From Acidobacteriota bacterium (lineage in GTDB: Bacteria; Acidobacteriota; Terriglobia; Bryobacterales; Bryobacteraceae), in contig JAKOTR010000022.1 in assembly GCA_029776225.1 (NCBI GenBank), forward strand, positions 124,001 to 188,000: a stretch of 64,000 nt of DNA, written 5' to 3'. The position numbers were made by a program, and so were the translations under genes. This document shows, in pieces, positions 50,703 through 59,243 of this stretch; position 1 is the stretch's first letter; each line of letters opens with the position of its first letter. The notes under the pieces are model-generated. The model was not told the DNA's origin and did no database searches. It saw nothing but the letters and a program-made list of their open reading frames with translations.

Positions 50703-51388
50703 CCGGTCTGCTCCATCTGCAGAGTCTGCTGGTGCTTCGACTGAGTGTCCTCGACGACGCAGGAGTTGATCCCGATCTTCACGATCCGGTAGCGCCGCTG
50801 TATGAGTTCACCTTCCTCGGCGACCACAATCTCGTCGCCCTGGAGGAAAAAGGCCCGCTGAACCCCTTTCGGCGAAGGGCTGGCGTAGCCGTAAAACTTG
50901 AGCGGGATCGGCGGGGGAGGCGGTTTGGGCGGCTCCACCGGCTTTGGGGCCTCATCCGGCTGCTTTTCGACGACCGGCTTCGGGATGATTTTCGGCTCGG
51001 GCGTCTTGGGCATGGGCGCGGGGCCGAACTGGAACAGGTTGCGCGCGCCGCCCTGGAGAGTCACGTTCTGAACCTTGGCGAGCAGGTCGAGCCGCAGCGT
51101 GGGATCCACGGTAGTCGGATCGACACGCCTGTCCCTGAGGCTGAGGCGCAAGCCGCCGGAATCGGGACGCAGGGCCGGGCGCGGACGCGTCTCCGCGGGC
51201 GGCTGGCTCAAAGCGCTGCCTGCGGGGGCGGGGTTTGGCGCTACTGAGGTTGGCGCCGCTGCGCGCGCCGGAGTCCGGGCGGCCTGCGGCGGTGCGTCTC
51301 CTCCCCAGTTCGAGAACAGAAAAAACGCCAGGACGAGCAGAAGCCCGGCGAGCAACGCCACTTTTTTCGGTTCAGCTCCTACCTTCAT
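50699..51388 (-). CDS. PilP-like/GspC-like assembly protein
   Basis: A 229-residue protein with one N-terminal membrane helix (about 9-26, VALLAGLLLVLAFFLFSNW). A Pro/Ala-rich linker follows, then a C-terminal domain: ILKFYGYASPSP-like sequence PLKFYGYASPSPKGVQRAFFLQGDEIVVAEEGE. The latter resembles the homology region of PilP and GspC, which bridges the inner-membrane platform and the outer-membrane secretin. It overlaps pilO by an ATGA and the pseudopilin gene by an ATGA. Position after PilM-N-O supports the PilP role. Sequence alone is only suggestive. Confidence 0.7.
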   Translation of the reverse strand: MKVGAEPKKVALLAGLLLVLAFFLFSNWGGDAPPQAARTPARAAAPTSVAPNPAPAGSALSQPPAETRPRPALRPDSGGLRLSLRDRRVDPTTVDPTLRLDLLAKVQNVTLQGGARNLFQFGPAPMPKTPEPKIIPKPVVEKQPDEAPKPVEPPKPPPPPIPLKFYGYASPSPKGVQRAFFLQGDEIVVAEEGELIQRRYRIVKIGINSCVVEDTQSKHQQTLQMEQTG

Positions 51389-52185
51389 TGGATTTCCCTA
51401 GCTCCTGGCATCCGCCGCGGCGGCCGGGGCAAGAACCCGCGCGCCGGGCCTGGACTGGAAACCGCCGCCGGCGCTGCGGGCGCGGGCGGTGCGGCTTGCA
51501 CTGCGGTCGGGGCGCCGGCCTGCGCCGCCGGTTGCGGCTCCTCAGCGGCAGCGCGGGCGGGAGGCTCAGGCTCTACTTCGGGCGCCTCGGCCGGCGGTTC
51601 GCCTCCCTCGCGGACGAACCCGCAGAGCTTGAGCGTGGCGCCCAGCGTCAGACCGGATTGCTGCGGCGCCGCCGCAAGGCTCTCGATGATGAGAAAACGC
51701 TCGGAGCGGTCCAGCAGATTCAGAAACTCCATCAGGTCGGCGTAGGTGCCCTCGAAAATGCCGGTGATGGTCACCTTGGTGAGCGATTCGCTGCCCTCCA
51801 CAGGCTCGAAGGCGAACGCGGTTTCCTTCTGCCGCATACCGGCTTTCTGCGCGGTGCGGACGAGTTCCTGGACCAGCGCGGAGGCCATCGAGCGCTTCGA
51901 AAGCAGGTAGGTCTGTTCGAAGCGATCGCCGTCGCTGCGCGCCGTCTCCACTTTGTCGACGATGGCCCGCAGCCGCTCCAGCTCCCTCTCTCTCTGTTGA
52001 ACCTGCTGGCGCAGCGAGGATGCCTGCTGTTCGAGTTCCTCCACCGAACTGGCCCACGGCTTCAAGACGAATACGGCCGCCACCAGATTCGCGGCCAGCA
52101 GCGCGCCAAGGCCGAGGCGGACCATCATTCGCGGGTCCTTTCTACTCGATCTGGCGAAGCGGATGAGGCGTTCAAGCATGGTCAC
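51385..52185 (-). CDS. pilO: PilO-like inner-membrane assembly protein
   Basis: A 266-residue protein. A short cytoplasmic N-terminus is followed by one membrane helix (about 20-42, VRLGLGALLAANLVAAVFVL), then a coiled coil (VEELEQQASSLRQQVQQRERELERLRAI) and a ferredoxin-like domain (TKVTITGIFEGTYADLMEFLNLLDRSERFL), exactly as in PilO/GspM. The C-terminus is Ala/Pro-rich. The start is either GTG 52185, in a GTGA overlap with pilN, or ATG 52179. It pairs with PilN to form the inner-membrane platform. Confidence 0.85.
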   Translation of the reverse strand: MTMLERLIRFARSSRKDPRMMVRLGLGALLAANLVAAVFVLKPWASSVEELEQQASSLRQQVQQRERELERLRAIVDKVETARSDGDRFEQTYLLSKRSMASALVQELVRTAQKAGMRQKETAFAFEPVEGSESLTKVTITGIFEGTYADLMEFLNLLDRSERFLIIESLAAAPQQSGLTLGATLKLCGFVREGGEPPAEAPEVEPEPPARAAAEEPQPAAQAGAPTAVQAAPPAPAAPAAVSSPGPARGFLPRPPRRMPGAREIQ

Positions 52186-52754
52186 AACTTCTGCGAATAA
52201 TTTACGCTCACCCTGTATCGCAACAGGGGCTCGTTTTGCGACGGCGGCATGAAATTGTGGATCAGCGTCGCACCGAACTCCGGCGCGCGCTCGAGTTGCG
52301 CAAGCATCCGGATGACCGGTTCGCTCGATTCCGCTCCCACCACCATTTCCAGAGAGATCTGGTTTTCCGAGTTCACCTGCGGGCGAATGGAAATCAGCCG
52401 CACGTTGTGGGGCATGATCTTTTCGAGATCGTCAAACAGCCGCGTCCAACTGATGCCCTTGGCGTAGATGAGGTTGTTGAGAAACAGGCTGCGCTCCAGC
52501 ACCGCGGCGTTCTCCGGCTTGCGCAGTACGGCCTCGAGCTTTGCCTGCTCGGCGGCCAGCGTGCGCAGGCGTGCTTCGAGTTCGTTGATGGCTTTCCGGG
52601 TCTCGGCGGCCTGGCCCGTCTCCATCACGGAGAGAGAAATCAAAAGGACCAGCAGGCCGGTGAGCAGCACGGCAATGCCCGCCGAAGCCGCCAGGACCGG
52701 CCGCGTGCGCTGGAAGGGTTCAGTGGCCAGATTGATCGGGATCTTCAACCTCAC
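52182..52754 (-). CDS. pilN: PilN-like inner-membrane assembly protein
   Basis: A 190-residue protein beginning at GTG 52754 with GGAGG just before it. The start KIPINLATEPFQRTR includes the INLA-type motif that binds PilM in type IV pili. A membrane helix follows (about 20-44), then a coiled coil (TRKAINELEARLRTLAAEQAKLE) and a ferredoxin-like domain (NVRLISIRPQVNSENQISLEMVV). It overlaps pilM and pilO in GTGA overlaps. It links the cytoplasmic PilM ring with periplasmic PilO. The family is well supported by motif and context. Confidence 0.87.
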   Translation of the reverse strand: MRLKIPINLATEPFQRTRPVLAASAGIAVLLTGLLVLLISLSVMETGQAAETRKAINELEARLRTLAAEQAKLEAVLRKPENAAVLERSLFLNNLIYAKGISWTRLFDDLEKIMPHNVRLISIRPQVNSENQISLEMVVGAESSEPVIRMLAQLERAPEFGATLIHNFMPPSQNEPLLRYRVSVNYSQKL

Positions 52755-53647
52755 GCAACCTCCTCAATTCTTTCCAGGCAGCCCAGCAGGCCGGCGTCGT
52801 GAGGACGCGGGACGCCGAAGCGCGAGCGCAACGGTTCGATTGCCGGGCCGTCGCCATTGCCCAATTCCTGACTCAAAGGCCCGGCAAGAGAACCCGGAGC
52901 GCAAAGCAGCACTTTTTCGGGTTTGGCTTCGAGCTGGTCCTCAATATAGGCGAAAGTCGGGAAGAGGTGGGAGGCGATCTCGGCGGCGCTTCCGTCCGCC
53001 ACCTCCAGGGTGCGAAGCAGCTTCAAAGTGCCGTCCCGCGTGACAGCGAGCGTCAGCGTGTGTCCGCTGACTTTCACCAGCACGGAGACGCCGGCGTCCT
53101 TCACCAATTCCAGCGCGCACAACGCAGAGGTGGTCACCAGTCCGGGATGGAAACCGGCCGCTCTGAACGGCGCCTCGTATCGCGCGAGAATTTCAAGCGG
53201 CGTCACGGCGACCACCACGTCCCGGCTCTTGCCGTGTGCTCCGTTGGGCTGCGGGTAATAGCTGACACAGGCCGAGTCGAGATCGAACGGCAGGCTTTTC
53301 TTTATCCGGAACTTTACGAGCGAGAGCTGCTGAGCGGGGTCCGAGGGGAATGCATCGAAATCGAGAACAGAGACGCGCACGCTGAAATCGGGCAGAATCA
53401 GCACGGCGCGCTGGGGCTTTTTTTCATTCTGGGGCGCGAGCTCCTTCACCTTCGCCAGCAGCACGTCCGGGCGAAGCACGTTATCGCGGACAGGCGAGAC
53501 CGCAATCACGTCCGGCTCGAGCGGCTGAAACCCGATCTGCGGCGGGCGGCCGTTTCGAGCCGCAGCGATTCCGGCCGCGGACAGTTCGAAAACGTACCGC
53601 GGCGGCGGGTCCTGGATGAGTCTCGCGATGAAAGAAGGCAACCGCAT
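52751..53647 (-). CDS. pilM: PilM-like cytoplasmic actin-like assembly ATPase
   Basis: A 298-residue protein of the PilM type (actin-like fold). Segments include VFELSAAGIAAARNG, VLILPDFSVRVSVLDFDAFP, QQLSLVKFRIKKSLPFDLD, VVVAVTPLEILARYEAPFRAAGF and VSGHTLTLAVTRDGTLKLLRTLE. PilM binds the N-terminal peptide of PilN and connects it to the motor ATPase. It is slightly short, and the first segment does not show a fully canonical phosphate-1 loop, so nucleotide binding may be weak. It lies between the motor ATPase gene and pilN in the assembly operon. Confidence 0.85.
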   Translation of the reverse strand: MRLPSFIARLIQDPPPRYVFELSAAGIAAARNGRPPQIGFQPLEPDVIAVSPVRDNVLRPDVLLAKVKELAPQNEKKPQRAVLILPDFSVRVSVLDFDAFPSDPAQQLSLVKFRIKKSLPFDLDSACVSYYPQPNGAHGKSRDVVVAVTPLEILARYEAPFRAAGFHPGLVTTSALCALELVKDAGVSVLVKVSGHTLTLAVTRDGTLKLLRTLEVADGSAAEIASHLFPTFAYIEDQLEAKPEKVLLCAPGSLAGPLSQELGNGDGPAIEPLRSRFGVPRPHDAGLLGCLERIEEVA

Positions 53648-53657
53648 ATGTCTTCCG

Positions 53658-55283
53658 TCAACCCTCGATGAAGGTGACCTTGTTGATCTCCCTCAGGGTG
53701 GTAATTCCGGCCCGCGCTTTGTCCAGCGCGCACTCGCGCAGGAACGTCATTCCCTCCTCACGGGCCACCCGCTTGATTTCCGACGTGGGCCGCTTGTCGA
53801 GAATCATTTCGCGGATGCGTTCGCTCAGATCGAGCAGTTCGGTAATCGCGGTCCGCCCGCGGAAACCGGTGCCGCCGCATTCAAAGCAACCCTCGCCTTC
53901 ATAGAGGGGAACGTCGCGCCACTTCTCCGGATCGAGGCCGCTTTCGATGAGGTACGCGTCGGTGTAGTGCGCTCGGCGCTTGCAATGCTCGCAGATCACG
54001 CGGACAAGCCGCTGCGCCAGAATGCAGTTGAGCGCCGAAACGAAGTTGTACGGCTCGACGCCCATGTTCAGGAAACGTCCCAGCACGTCGAACACATTGT
54101 TCGCGTGGACGGTGGTGAAAACCAGGTGGCCGGTGAGCGCGGCGTTGATGGCGATCTGGGCGGTTTCCTGGTCGCGGATTTCGCCGACCATGATTTTGTC
54201 GGGGTCGTGCCGCAAAATTGAGCGCAGCCCGCGCGCGAAGGTGAGGCCCTTCTTTTCGTTCACCGGAATCTGGGTGATGCCCTTCACCTGGTATTCGACC
54301 GGGTCTTCGATCGTGATGATCTTGTCTTCGTCGTTCTTGATCTCGCTCAGCGCGGCGTAAAGCGTGGTAGTCTTGCCCGATCCGGTGGGGCCGGTGACGA
54401 GCACCATCCCGTAAGGCTCCTTGATGTACCGCCGGAACTTGGCCAGGTCGCTTTCCGGAAACCCGACCACATCGAGGGTGAGCTTGGCGAACTTTTCGCT
54501 CATCGACTCCTTGTCGAGCACGCGGAGCACGGCGTCCTCGCCGTGTATGGTGGGCATGATCGACACGCGGAAGTCGATAAGCCGGTTCTTGTAGCGGACG
54601 CGAAAGCGGCCATCCTGGGGCACGCGGCGCTCGGCGATGTCGAGTTCCGACATGACCTTGATGCGCGAAAGGATGGTGGAGTGCCACTCCTTGGCGATGG
54701 GCGGCATGGCATAGTGCAGCACGCCATCGATGCGGTACTTGATGGCTACTTCGGTGTCGCGCGTTTCGATATGTATGTCCGATGCGCGGCGCTCAAGCGC
54801 GTTAAAGATGGTGGTATCGACCAGGCGGATGACGGGAGCGATGTCGCTCTCAGCCCCGGTCAGGCGGTCGATGGAAAGCGTTTCCTCGGCGTTCTCCTCA
54901 TCGGCGACGACATCGAGCGTGAAGCTTTCGGTGACCTCCTCGAGCACGCGCTGCGACTGCTCGGTTTTCTTCAGCAGGTCGGAGATCTGCGACAGCGACG
55001 CCACCTTCACGCGCAGCTTCTTCTGCAGCAGGATGGTGAGTTCGTCGATGAGATTGAGGTTCCGCGGGTCGGCCAGCGCGATTTCGAGCGTCCCGTTCTC
55101 CGCGCGCAGCGGGACGAAGTTGTACCGGAACATCAGTTCCACGGGTATCGAGCGGAACAGGTCGTGGTCGATGTGCCCTTCCCGGAGATCGACATACTCG
55201 TAGCGGTAACGGCGCGCCAGTTCCTGAGCCTGCAAGGCCTCCTGAGCTGGATCCGCGATTTTCGAACGTTCCGTGGTGGCCAA
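53658..55283 (-). CDS. pilB: GspE/PilB-family assembly motor ATPase
   Basis: A 541-residue AAA-like secretion ATPase. TTG 55283, with GGAG seven bases before it, is the best start. The N-terminal MshEN-type domain (about 20-150) is followed by the ATPase: Walker A GPTGSGKTT (about 298-306), the Asp box and Walker B region (IITIEDPVEYQVKGITQIPVNEKKGLTFARGLRSILRHDPDKIMVGEIRD, in parts) and His box LVFTTVHANN. The tetra-Cys zinc motif (CEHC and later CFECGG, about 430-470) is intact. ATP hydrolysis drives polymerisation of pilins or pseudopilins. Downstream pilM-N-O suggest a pilus-type machine, but the ATPase could also serve a type II-like secretion role. Confidence 0.93.
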   Translation of the reverse strand: MATTERSKIADPAQEALQAQELARRYRYEYVDLREGHIDHDLFRSIPVELMFRYNFVPLRAENGTLEIALADPRNLNLIDELTILLQKKLRVKVASLSQISDLLKKTEQSQRVLEEVTESFTLDVVADEENAEETLSIDRLTGAESDIAPVIRLVDTTIFNALERRASDIHIETRDTEVAIKYRIDGVLHYAMPPIAKEWHSTILSRIKVMSELDIAERRVPQDGRFRVRYKNRLIDFRVSIMPTIHGEDAVLRVLDKESMSEKFAKLTLDVVGFPESDLAKFRRYIKEPYGMVLVTGPTGSGKTTTLYAALSEIKNDEDKIITIEDPVEYQVKGITQIPVNEKKGLTFARGLRSILRHDPDKIMVGEIRDQETAQIAINAALTGHLVFTTVHANNVFDVLGRFLNMGVEPYNFVSALNCILAQRLVRVICEHCKRRAHYTDAYLIESGLDPEKWRDVPLYEGEGCFECGGTGFRGRTAITELLDLSERIREMILDKRPTSEIKRVAREEGMTFLRECALDKARAGITTLREINKVTFIEG

Positions 55284-55293
55284 TGTCTACTCC

Positions 55294-56505
55294 TTATCCC
55301 AAAGTGTCCGCGAGCGAAAAGATCGGCAGATATAGGGCCACGAGTACGAACGCCACAAAGACGCCCATAAAAATCATGATTGCCGGCTCGATGAGCGAGA
55401 GGGCCGCCTGCATGCGCGTATTGACGTCGTCCTCATAAAACTCCGCCACGCTGGAAAGCATCGAGGGCAAGGCTCCGGTCGATTCACCCACCTCGATCAT
55501 CTCGATGCAAAGAGTGGGAAACAGTTTGGTCGAGGACAGGGCCGTGGAAAGCGACTGCCCCTCCTTCACGAGCTTTTGAGCCTGTTCCAGCGCTATCTTC
55601 AGCAGGCTGGCGCCGATCGACTGCGCCGCCGTTTCCAGCGCCTGCACCAGCGGAATGCCGCCGGTCAGCAGCGTGCTCAGCACGCGCGAAAACTGCGCGA
55701 CCTGGTACTTCAGCCAGATCTCGCCGAATATGGGCGTGGCCATCTTCATGCGGTCGACCTTCGTGCGGGCGGCTTCGCTCCGCGACCACAGACGAAAGAT
55801 GACCAGGCCCGCGATAAGCGCCAGGAAGGCGGCCAAAACATAGTTCCGCGCCGTAGTGCCGACGGCAATCAGGATGAGGGTCATCTGCGGCAGCCGCGCC
55901 TCCATGCTGCTGTAAAGCTGGGCGAAATTGGGCACTACGTAGGTGATCAGAAATACGATCAACCCGAAAACCAGCACCAGCAGCACCGAGGGGTAGATCA
56001 GCGACACAAGAACCTTCTTCCGCACCGCCAGCGCCATTTTCTGATAGGCGATAAAGCGCTCCAGCACCTCGGACAAGCTGCCGCTCTTCTCCCCCGCCAT
56101 GATCGAGGTGACGTAGGCGGGCGGAAAGACCCCCTGGTTGCGGAACGCCTCGGAAAGCTGCACCCCGTTTTTCACGTCGTCGCGGACGGCCTGGATATAG
56201 CGGCGGAGTTTGGCATCGGAAAGGCGGTCGGCGAGCAGATCCAGTCCCTTGAGAATCGGCAACCCGGCGCGGACGAGAGTCACAAACTGCTGGTTGAAAA
56301 TCAGGAACTTTTCTAAATTGACCTTCTTGCGGGGGGCACGGATGGCCGGCGAGAGCGTGCCGATTCCGCCGCGCGGCCGCACGGAATAGATCAGGTAGCC
56401 TTGCTGTGCAAAGCGCTCGCGAACCTCCTCCTCGGAGGCGCCGGTAGCCACCTGCTGGTGCAATTCGCCCCGGCTATCGGCGTATTTCAGGACCCACTCC
56501 GCCAT
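55294..56505 (-). CDS. pilC: GspF/PilC-family inner-membrane platform protein
   Basis: A 403-residue platform protein of standard length with two GspF repeats. Helices are in VLVSLIYPSVLLVLVFGLIVFLITYVVPNF (about 170-195), YVLAAFLALIAGLVIF (about 220) and the C-terminal IEPAIMIFMGVFVAFVLVALYLPIF. Each repeat has a helix-rich cytoplasmic domain (FLIFNQQFVTLVRAGLPILKGL, then QFSRVLSTLLTGGIPLVQALE). It anchors the motor ATPase and moves pilin subunits out of the membrane. It lies between lolA and the ATPase gene. Confidence 0.94.
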   Translation of the reverse strand: MAEWVLKYADSRGELHQQVATGASEEEVRERFAQQGYLIYSVRPRGGIGTLSPAIRAPRKKVNLEKFLIFNQQFVTLVRAGLPILKGLDLLADRLSDAKLRRYIQAVRDDVKNGVQLSEAFRNQGVFPPAYVTSIMAGEKSGSLSEVLERFIAYQKMALAVRKKVLVSLIYPSVLLVLVFGLIVFLITYVVPNFAQLYSSMEARLPQMTLILIAVGTTARNYVLAAFLALIAGLVIFRLWSRSEAARTKVDRMKMATPIFGEIWLKYQVAQFSRVLSTLLTGGIPLVQALETAAQSIGASLLKIALEQAQKLVKEGQSLSTALSSTKLFPTLCIEMIEVGESTGALPSMLSSVAEFYEDDVNTRMQAALSLIEPAIMIFMGVFVAFVLVALYLPIFSLADTLG

Positions 56506-56514
56506 GGCCGCGCC

Positions 56515-57147
56515 CTACTGGTCCCTCTCCACGATTTCAGCGCCCTCGGGCGCGGTGAACTTGAACAGCGAGTCCTTGAGCGGCGGGTTCAGCTTTTCGT
56601 TCTCGAAACGGAACTGCATGATCGAGTTGTCCTGCCCAATGATCTCCAGCTCGCGAATCTCGTAATCCGGCCCCACGCGGAACTCCACCTGCGTGAAGGT
56701 GGCGTTTTCCGATTTCGGTTCGGCGATGATCGACAATGACTCGCCGTCCTGCCGCAACACAAACCTCTTGAAATCCCGCCGGAAATCCAGTTTTCCCAGC
56801 AAAAAGGCTAGCGGAGCGCGCAAATCGTCGCTTTCCTTTACTTTAGACTTTTCCACACGGTTGTTGGCGGGCGTATAGAGGTAGATGTACTTGCCGTCGC
56901 TGATGAAGAGCTTGCCCTTGGGCACGGAATATTCCCAGCGCATCCGGCCAGGTTTCCGCAGATAAAGCTCTCCCGATTCGGTCCTGGCCGCGCGCCTCGG
57001 AGCGTCGGTGACTTGCTGGAACGACACTTCGAGCGTCCGGGCCCGGTTATACCGGTTCTCGACGCCTTTAAGAATCTCAGAGATGTCGGGGGTTCCGGCC
57101 CACGCCGACACGGCGAGCAGGCAGACCCCAATCGCAAATCGGGTCAC
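56515..57147 (-). CDS. lolA: LolA-family outer-membrane lipoprotein carrier
   Basis: A LolA-like protein. GTG 57147 gives 210 residues with a clear signal peptide (TRFAIGVCLLAVSAWAG); an ATG at 57264 would add an unlikely 39-residue leader. The mature part has the LolA pattern: IEQVLQ-like region (ISEILKGVENRYNRARTLEVSFQQ), GELYLRKPGRMRWEYSVPKGKLFISDGKYIYLYTP (in parts), and PLAFLLGKLDFRRDF. LolA ferries lipoproteins from the inner membrane to LolB at the outer membrane. Its place in front of the pilus genes is unusual and may only be positional. Confidence 0.85.
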   Translation of the reverse strand: MTRFAIGVCLLAVSAWAGTPDISEILKGVENRYNRARTLEVSFQQVTDAPRRAARTESGELYLRKPGRMRWEYSVPKGKLFISDGKYIYLYTPANNRVEKSKVKESDDLRAPLAFLLGKLDFRRDFKRFVLRQDGESLSIIAEPKSENATFTQVEFRVGPDYEIRELEIIGQDNSIMQFRFENEKLNPPLKDSLFKFTAPEGAEIVERDQ

Positions 57148-57297
57148 ATAGGATTGACGTGCCCGTGGCCAGAATCGTGTAGCCAAAAAGCCCGGGCCGG
57201 GGCCATCCGGCAACTTATTGACCAGGCAGGCACTTAAATCTTCAAGGGCGCCCATATGCTGCATTATGCACGCATTAGGGCGGCGTAATGCGAGCGG

Positions 57298-57711
57298 TCA
57301 AGCCGGCGTCACGGTGATCCGCCGGGTGTCGTCGATCGCCTCCAGGCGGATCTCTATGCGGTTGGGGGGCCACAGATTCGGGAAGCGCTCGCCCCATTCC
57401 ACGAGGATTACGGCGTCGCGGTCCAGAAGCTCGTCCAGGCCCAGGGAGCGAACCTCGCGCTCTTCATCGATGCGGTAGAGATCGACGTGATAGACGCGGT
57501 CGCCGTATTCGTGAATCAGCGTGAAGGTGGGGCTGGAGACTTCCTCGGGCGCGGCCGCGCCCAGGCCTTTCACGATGCCCTTGGCGAGGGTGGTCTTGCC
57601 CGCCCCCAGGTTGCCAATCAACAGGATGAGAGCGTGGCTGGGCAGGCCCCGGCCGATCTCTTCCCCCACCGCGATGGTTTCGTCCTCGGAGTAAGTCTCA
57701 AACACACGCAT
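57298..57711 (-). CDS. tsaE: tRNA threonylcarbamoyladenosine biosynthesis ATPase TsaE
   Basis: A 137-residue TsaE (YjeE family). Walker A is IGNLGAGKTTLAKGIVKGLG (about 33-52), the switch-like SSPTFTLIHEYGDRVYHVDLYRI follows (about 58-80), and LDELLDRDAVILVEWGERFPNLWP completes the signature. It works with TsaB and TsaD to make the t6A modification at position 37 of ANN-decoding tRNAs; neither partner gene is in the window. The start lies inside the 3' end of the nnr gene (14-bp overlap). Length and motifs are complete. Confidence 0.95.
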   Translation of the reverse strand: MRVFETYSEDETIAVGEEIGRGLPSHALILLIGNLGAGKTTLAKGIVKGLGAAAPEEVSSPTFTLIHEYGDRVYHVDLYRIDEEREVRSLGLDELLDRDAVILVEWGERFPNLWPPNRIEIRLEAIDDTRRITVTPA

Positions 57712-59236
57712 TGATCGCCGCAGGGTAGAAGCGTAGCAGGTCGGTTGCGATCAGGCTCTTTTCGCCCCATTCGGCGGCGCCGAGCTGGCCCGCCATTCCG
57801 TGCAGCCAGACCGCTCCGGCCACGGCCCGGTCGCGGTCATTGGGGAACTGCCCGAGGAAGGCCGCGATGGTGCCCGTCAAAATGTCGCCCGTGCCGCCGG
57901 AGGCCAGCGCGGGCGTGCCGGTGGGGTTGATCCAGACGCGGCCGTCGGCGAAGGCGATGACCGTGCGGTGGCCCTTGAGGACCAGCGTGACCTGGCGCTC
58001 CATAGCGAACGCCCTGGCCACGCCCAGGCGGTCGGCCTGCACCTGAGCGGTTTTCATCCCCGCTAGGCGGCCCATCTCGCCGGGGTGCGGCGTGAGGACC
58101 AGGACGCGACCCCTGCCGGAGAACGCGGTCCCGGCAAGAGCATTCAGGCCGTCGGCATCCACGACCATGGGCAAATCGCAGGTCTCCACGATGCGCCGGA
58201 CCGCTTCGACGGTCTCATTCGCCGTTCCCAGCCCGGGGCCGATCGCCAGCACGGTTTTCCCGGCGGTGATCTTTTCAAACCTGCCGTCGTCAAAAAGGCG
58301 GCGCGAGATGGAGCCGGTTTCGGTCTCCGGCAGCGGCTCGGTCATCAGCTCGGGAGCATGGGACGCGATCACGGGGATCGCGGATCCGGCCGAGGCCACC
58401 GTAACCAGGCCGGCGCCAGCGCGCAGCGCCGCCATACCGCTCATAGCCGCCGCGCCTGTCTTTCCGCGCGAGCCGGCAACGATCAGCACGTGGCCGAAGT
58501 CGCCCTTGTGGGAGGACAAGGCGCGCGGGCGGAACAGCGGGGCCAGCATTGCCGGCTCCACGAGGGAAAGGTAAATCGAATCGTCATCCTCGTAGAGCGA
58601 CGGGGGGCTGCCGATCGCAGCGACCCGCAGTTCCCCCACCCGCTCGCAGTTTGGCGGAAGCACCTGGCCGATTTTCGGAGCGGTGAAGGTCACGGTGTAA
58701 TCGGCGCGGACGGTCTCGCCCTGCGTGTTCGCCGTGTCGCTTTCCACGCCCGAGGGGATATCGACCGCCACAATTTTGGCAAGCGGAAAGCCGGAGTTGA
58801 TCTCGCGAACCCAATCCAGCATGGGTCCGGTGACGGGACCTCTCAGGCCCGTTCCGAGGAGCGCATCGATTACGAGCGTGGCGTCGCGCATGGCGGGCGT
58901 GATCTCGCGAGCCACGGGGCAGCCGCAGACTTCCAGCATGCGATAGTTGGCCAGCGCGTCGCCCTTGAGCTCGGCGGGGTCGCCCGCCAGGACCACATGC
59001 AGCGCCTTCGGGCGGAGCCGCGTCCATAGCTGCCGGGCGATCACCATGCCGTCGCCGCCGTTGTTGCCTTTTCCGCAGACAATCACCACGCGCTGCTCCG
59101 AGAGCGGCGCGAAGCGCTCCAACAGAAAGTCGACGACGCGGTTGCCCGCGTTTTCCATCAGCACGATGCCCGGTATTCCGAGTTCGATGGTGCGGCGGTC
59201 CACTTCGCGCATCTGCGCGGCGGTCAGTACTTTCAA
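57698..59236 (-). CDS. nnr: Bifunctional NAD(P)H-hydrate epimerase/dehydratase
   Basis: A 512-residue protein that repairs hydrated NADH and NADPH. TTG 59236 gives the usual start LKVLTAAQMREVDRRT. Another TTG at 59260 is further upstream and does not fit the family. The N-terminal epimerase (NnrE/YjeF_N, about 1-215) has VIVCGKGNNGGDGMVIAR and IVAVDIPSGVESD. The C-terminal ATP/ADP-dependent dehydratase (NnrD, about 225-510) has HVLIVAGSRGKTGAAAMSG, LAIGPGLG, VVDADGLNAL, LTPHPGEMGRL and TGGTGDILTG-like SGGTGDILTGTIAAFL. It starts 7 bp after the phosphatase gene and overlaps tsaE by 14 bp. Confidence 0.94.
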   Translation of the reverse strand: MKVLTAAQMREVDRRTIELGIPGIVLMENAGNRVVDFLLERFAPLSEQRVVIVCGKGNNGGDGMVIARQLWTRLRPKALHVVLAGDPAELKGDALANYRMLEVCGCPVAREITPAMRDATLVIDALLGTGLRGPVTGPMLDWVREINSGFPLAKIVAVDIPSGVESDTANTQGETVRADYTVTFTAPKIGQVLPPNCERVGELRVAAIGSPPSLYEDDDSIYLSLVEPAMLAPLFRPRALSSHKGDFGHVLIVAGSRGKTGAAAMSGMAALRAGAGLVTVASAGSAIPVIASHAPELMTEPLPETETGSISRRLFDDGRFEKITAGKTVLAIGPGLGTANETVEAVRRIVETCDLPMVVDADGLNALAGTAFSGRGRVLVLTPHPGEMGRLAGMKTAQVQADRLGVARAFAMERQVTLVLKGHRTVIAFADGRVWINPTGTPALASGGTGDILTGTIAAFLGQFPNDRDRAVAGAVWLHGMAGQLGAAEWGEKSLIATDLLRFYPAAINACV

Positions 59237-59243
59237 GGCAGTG

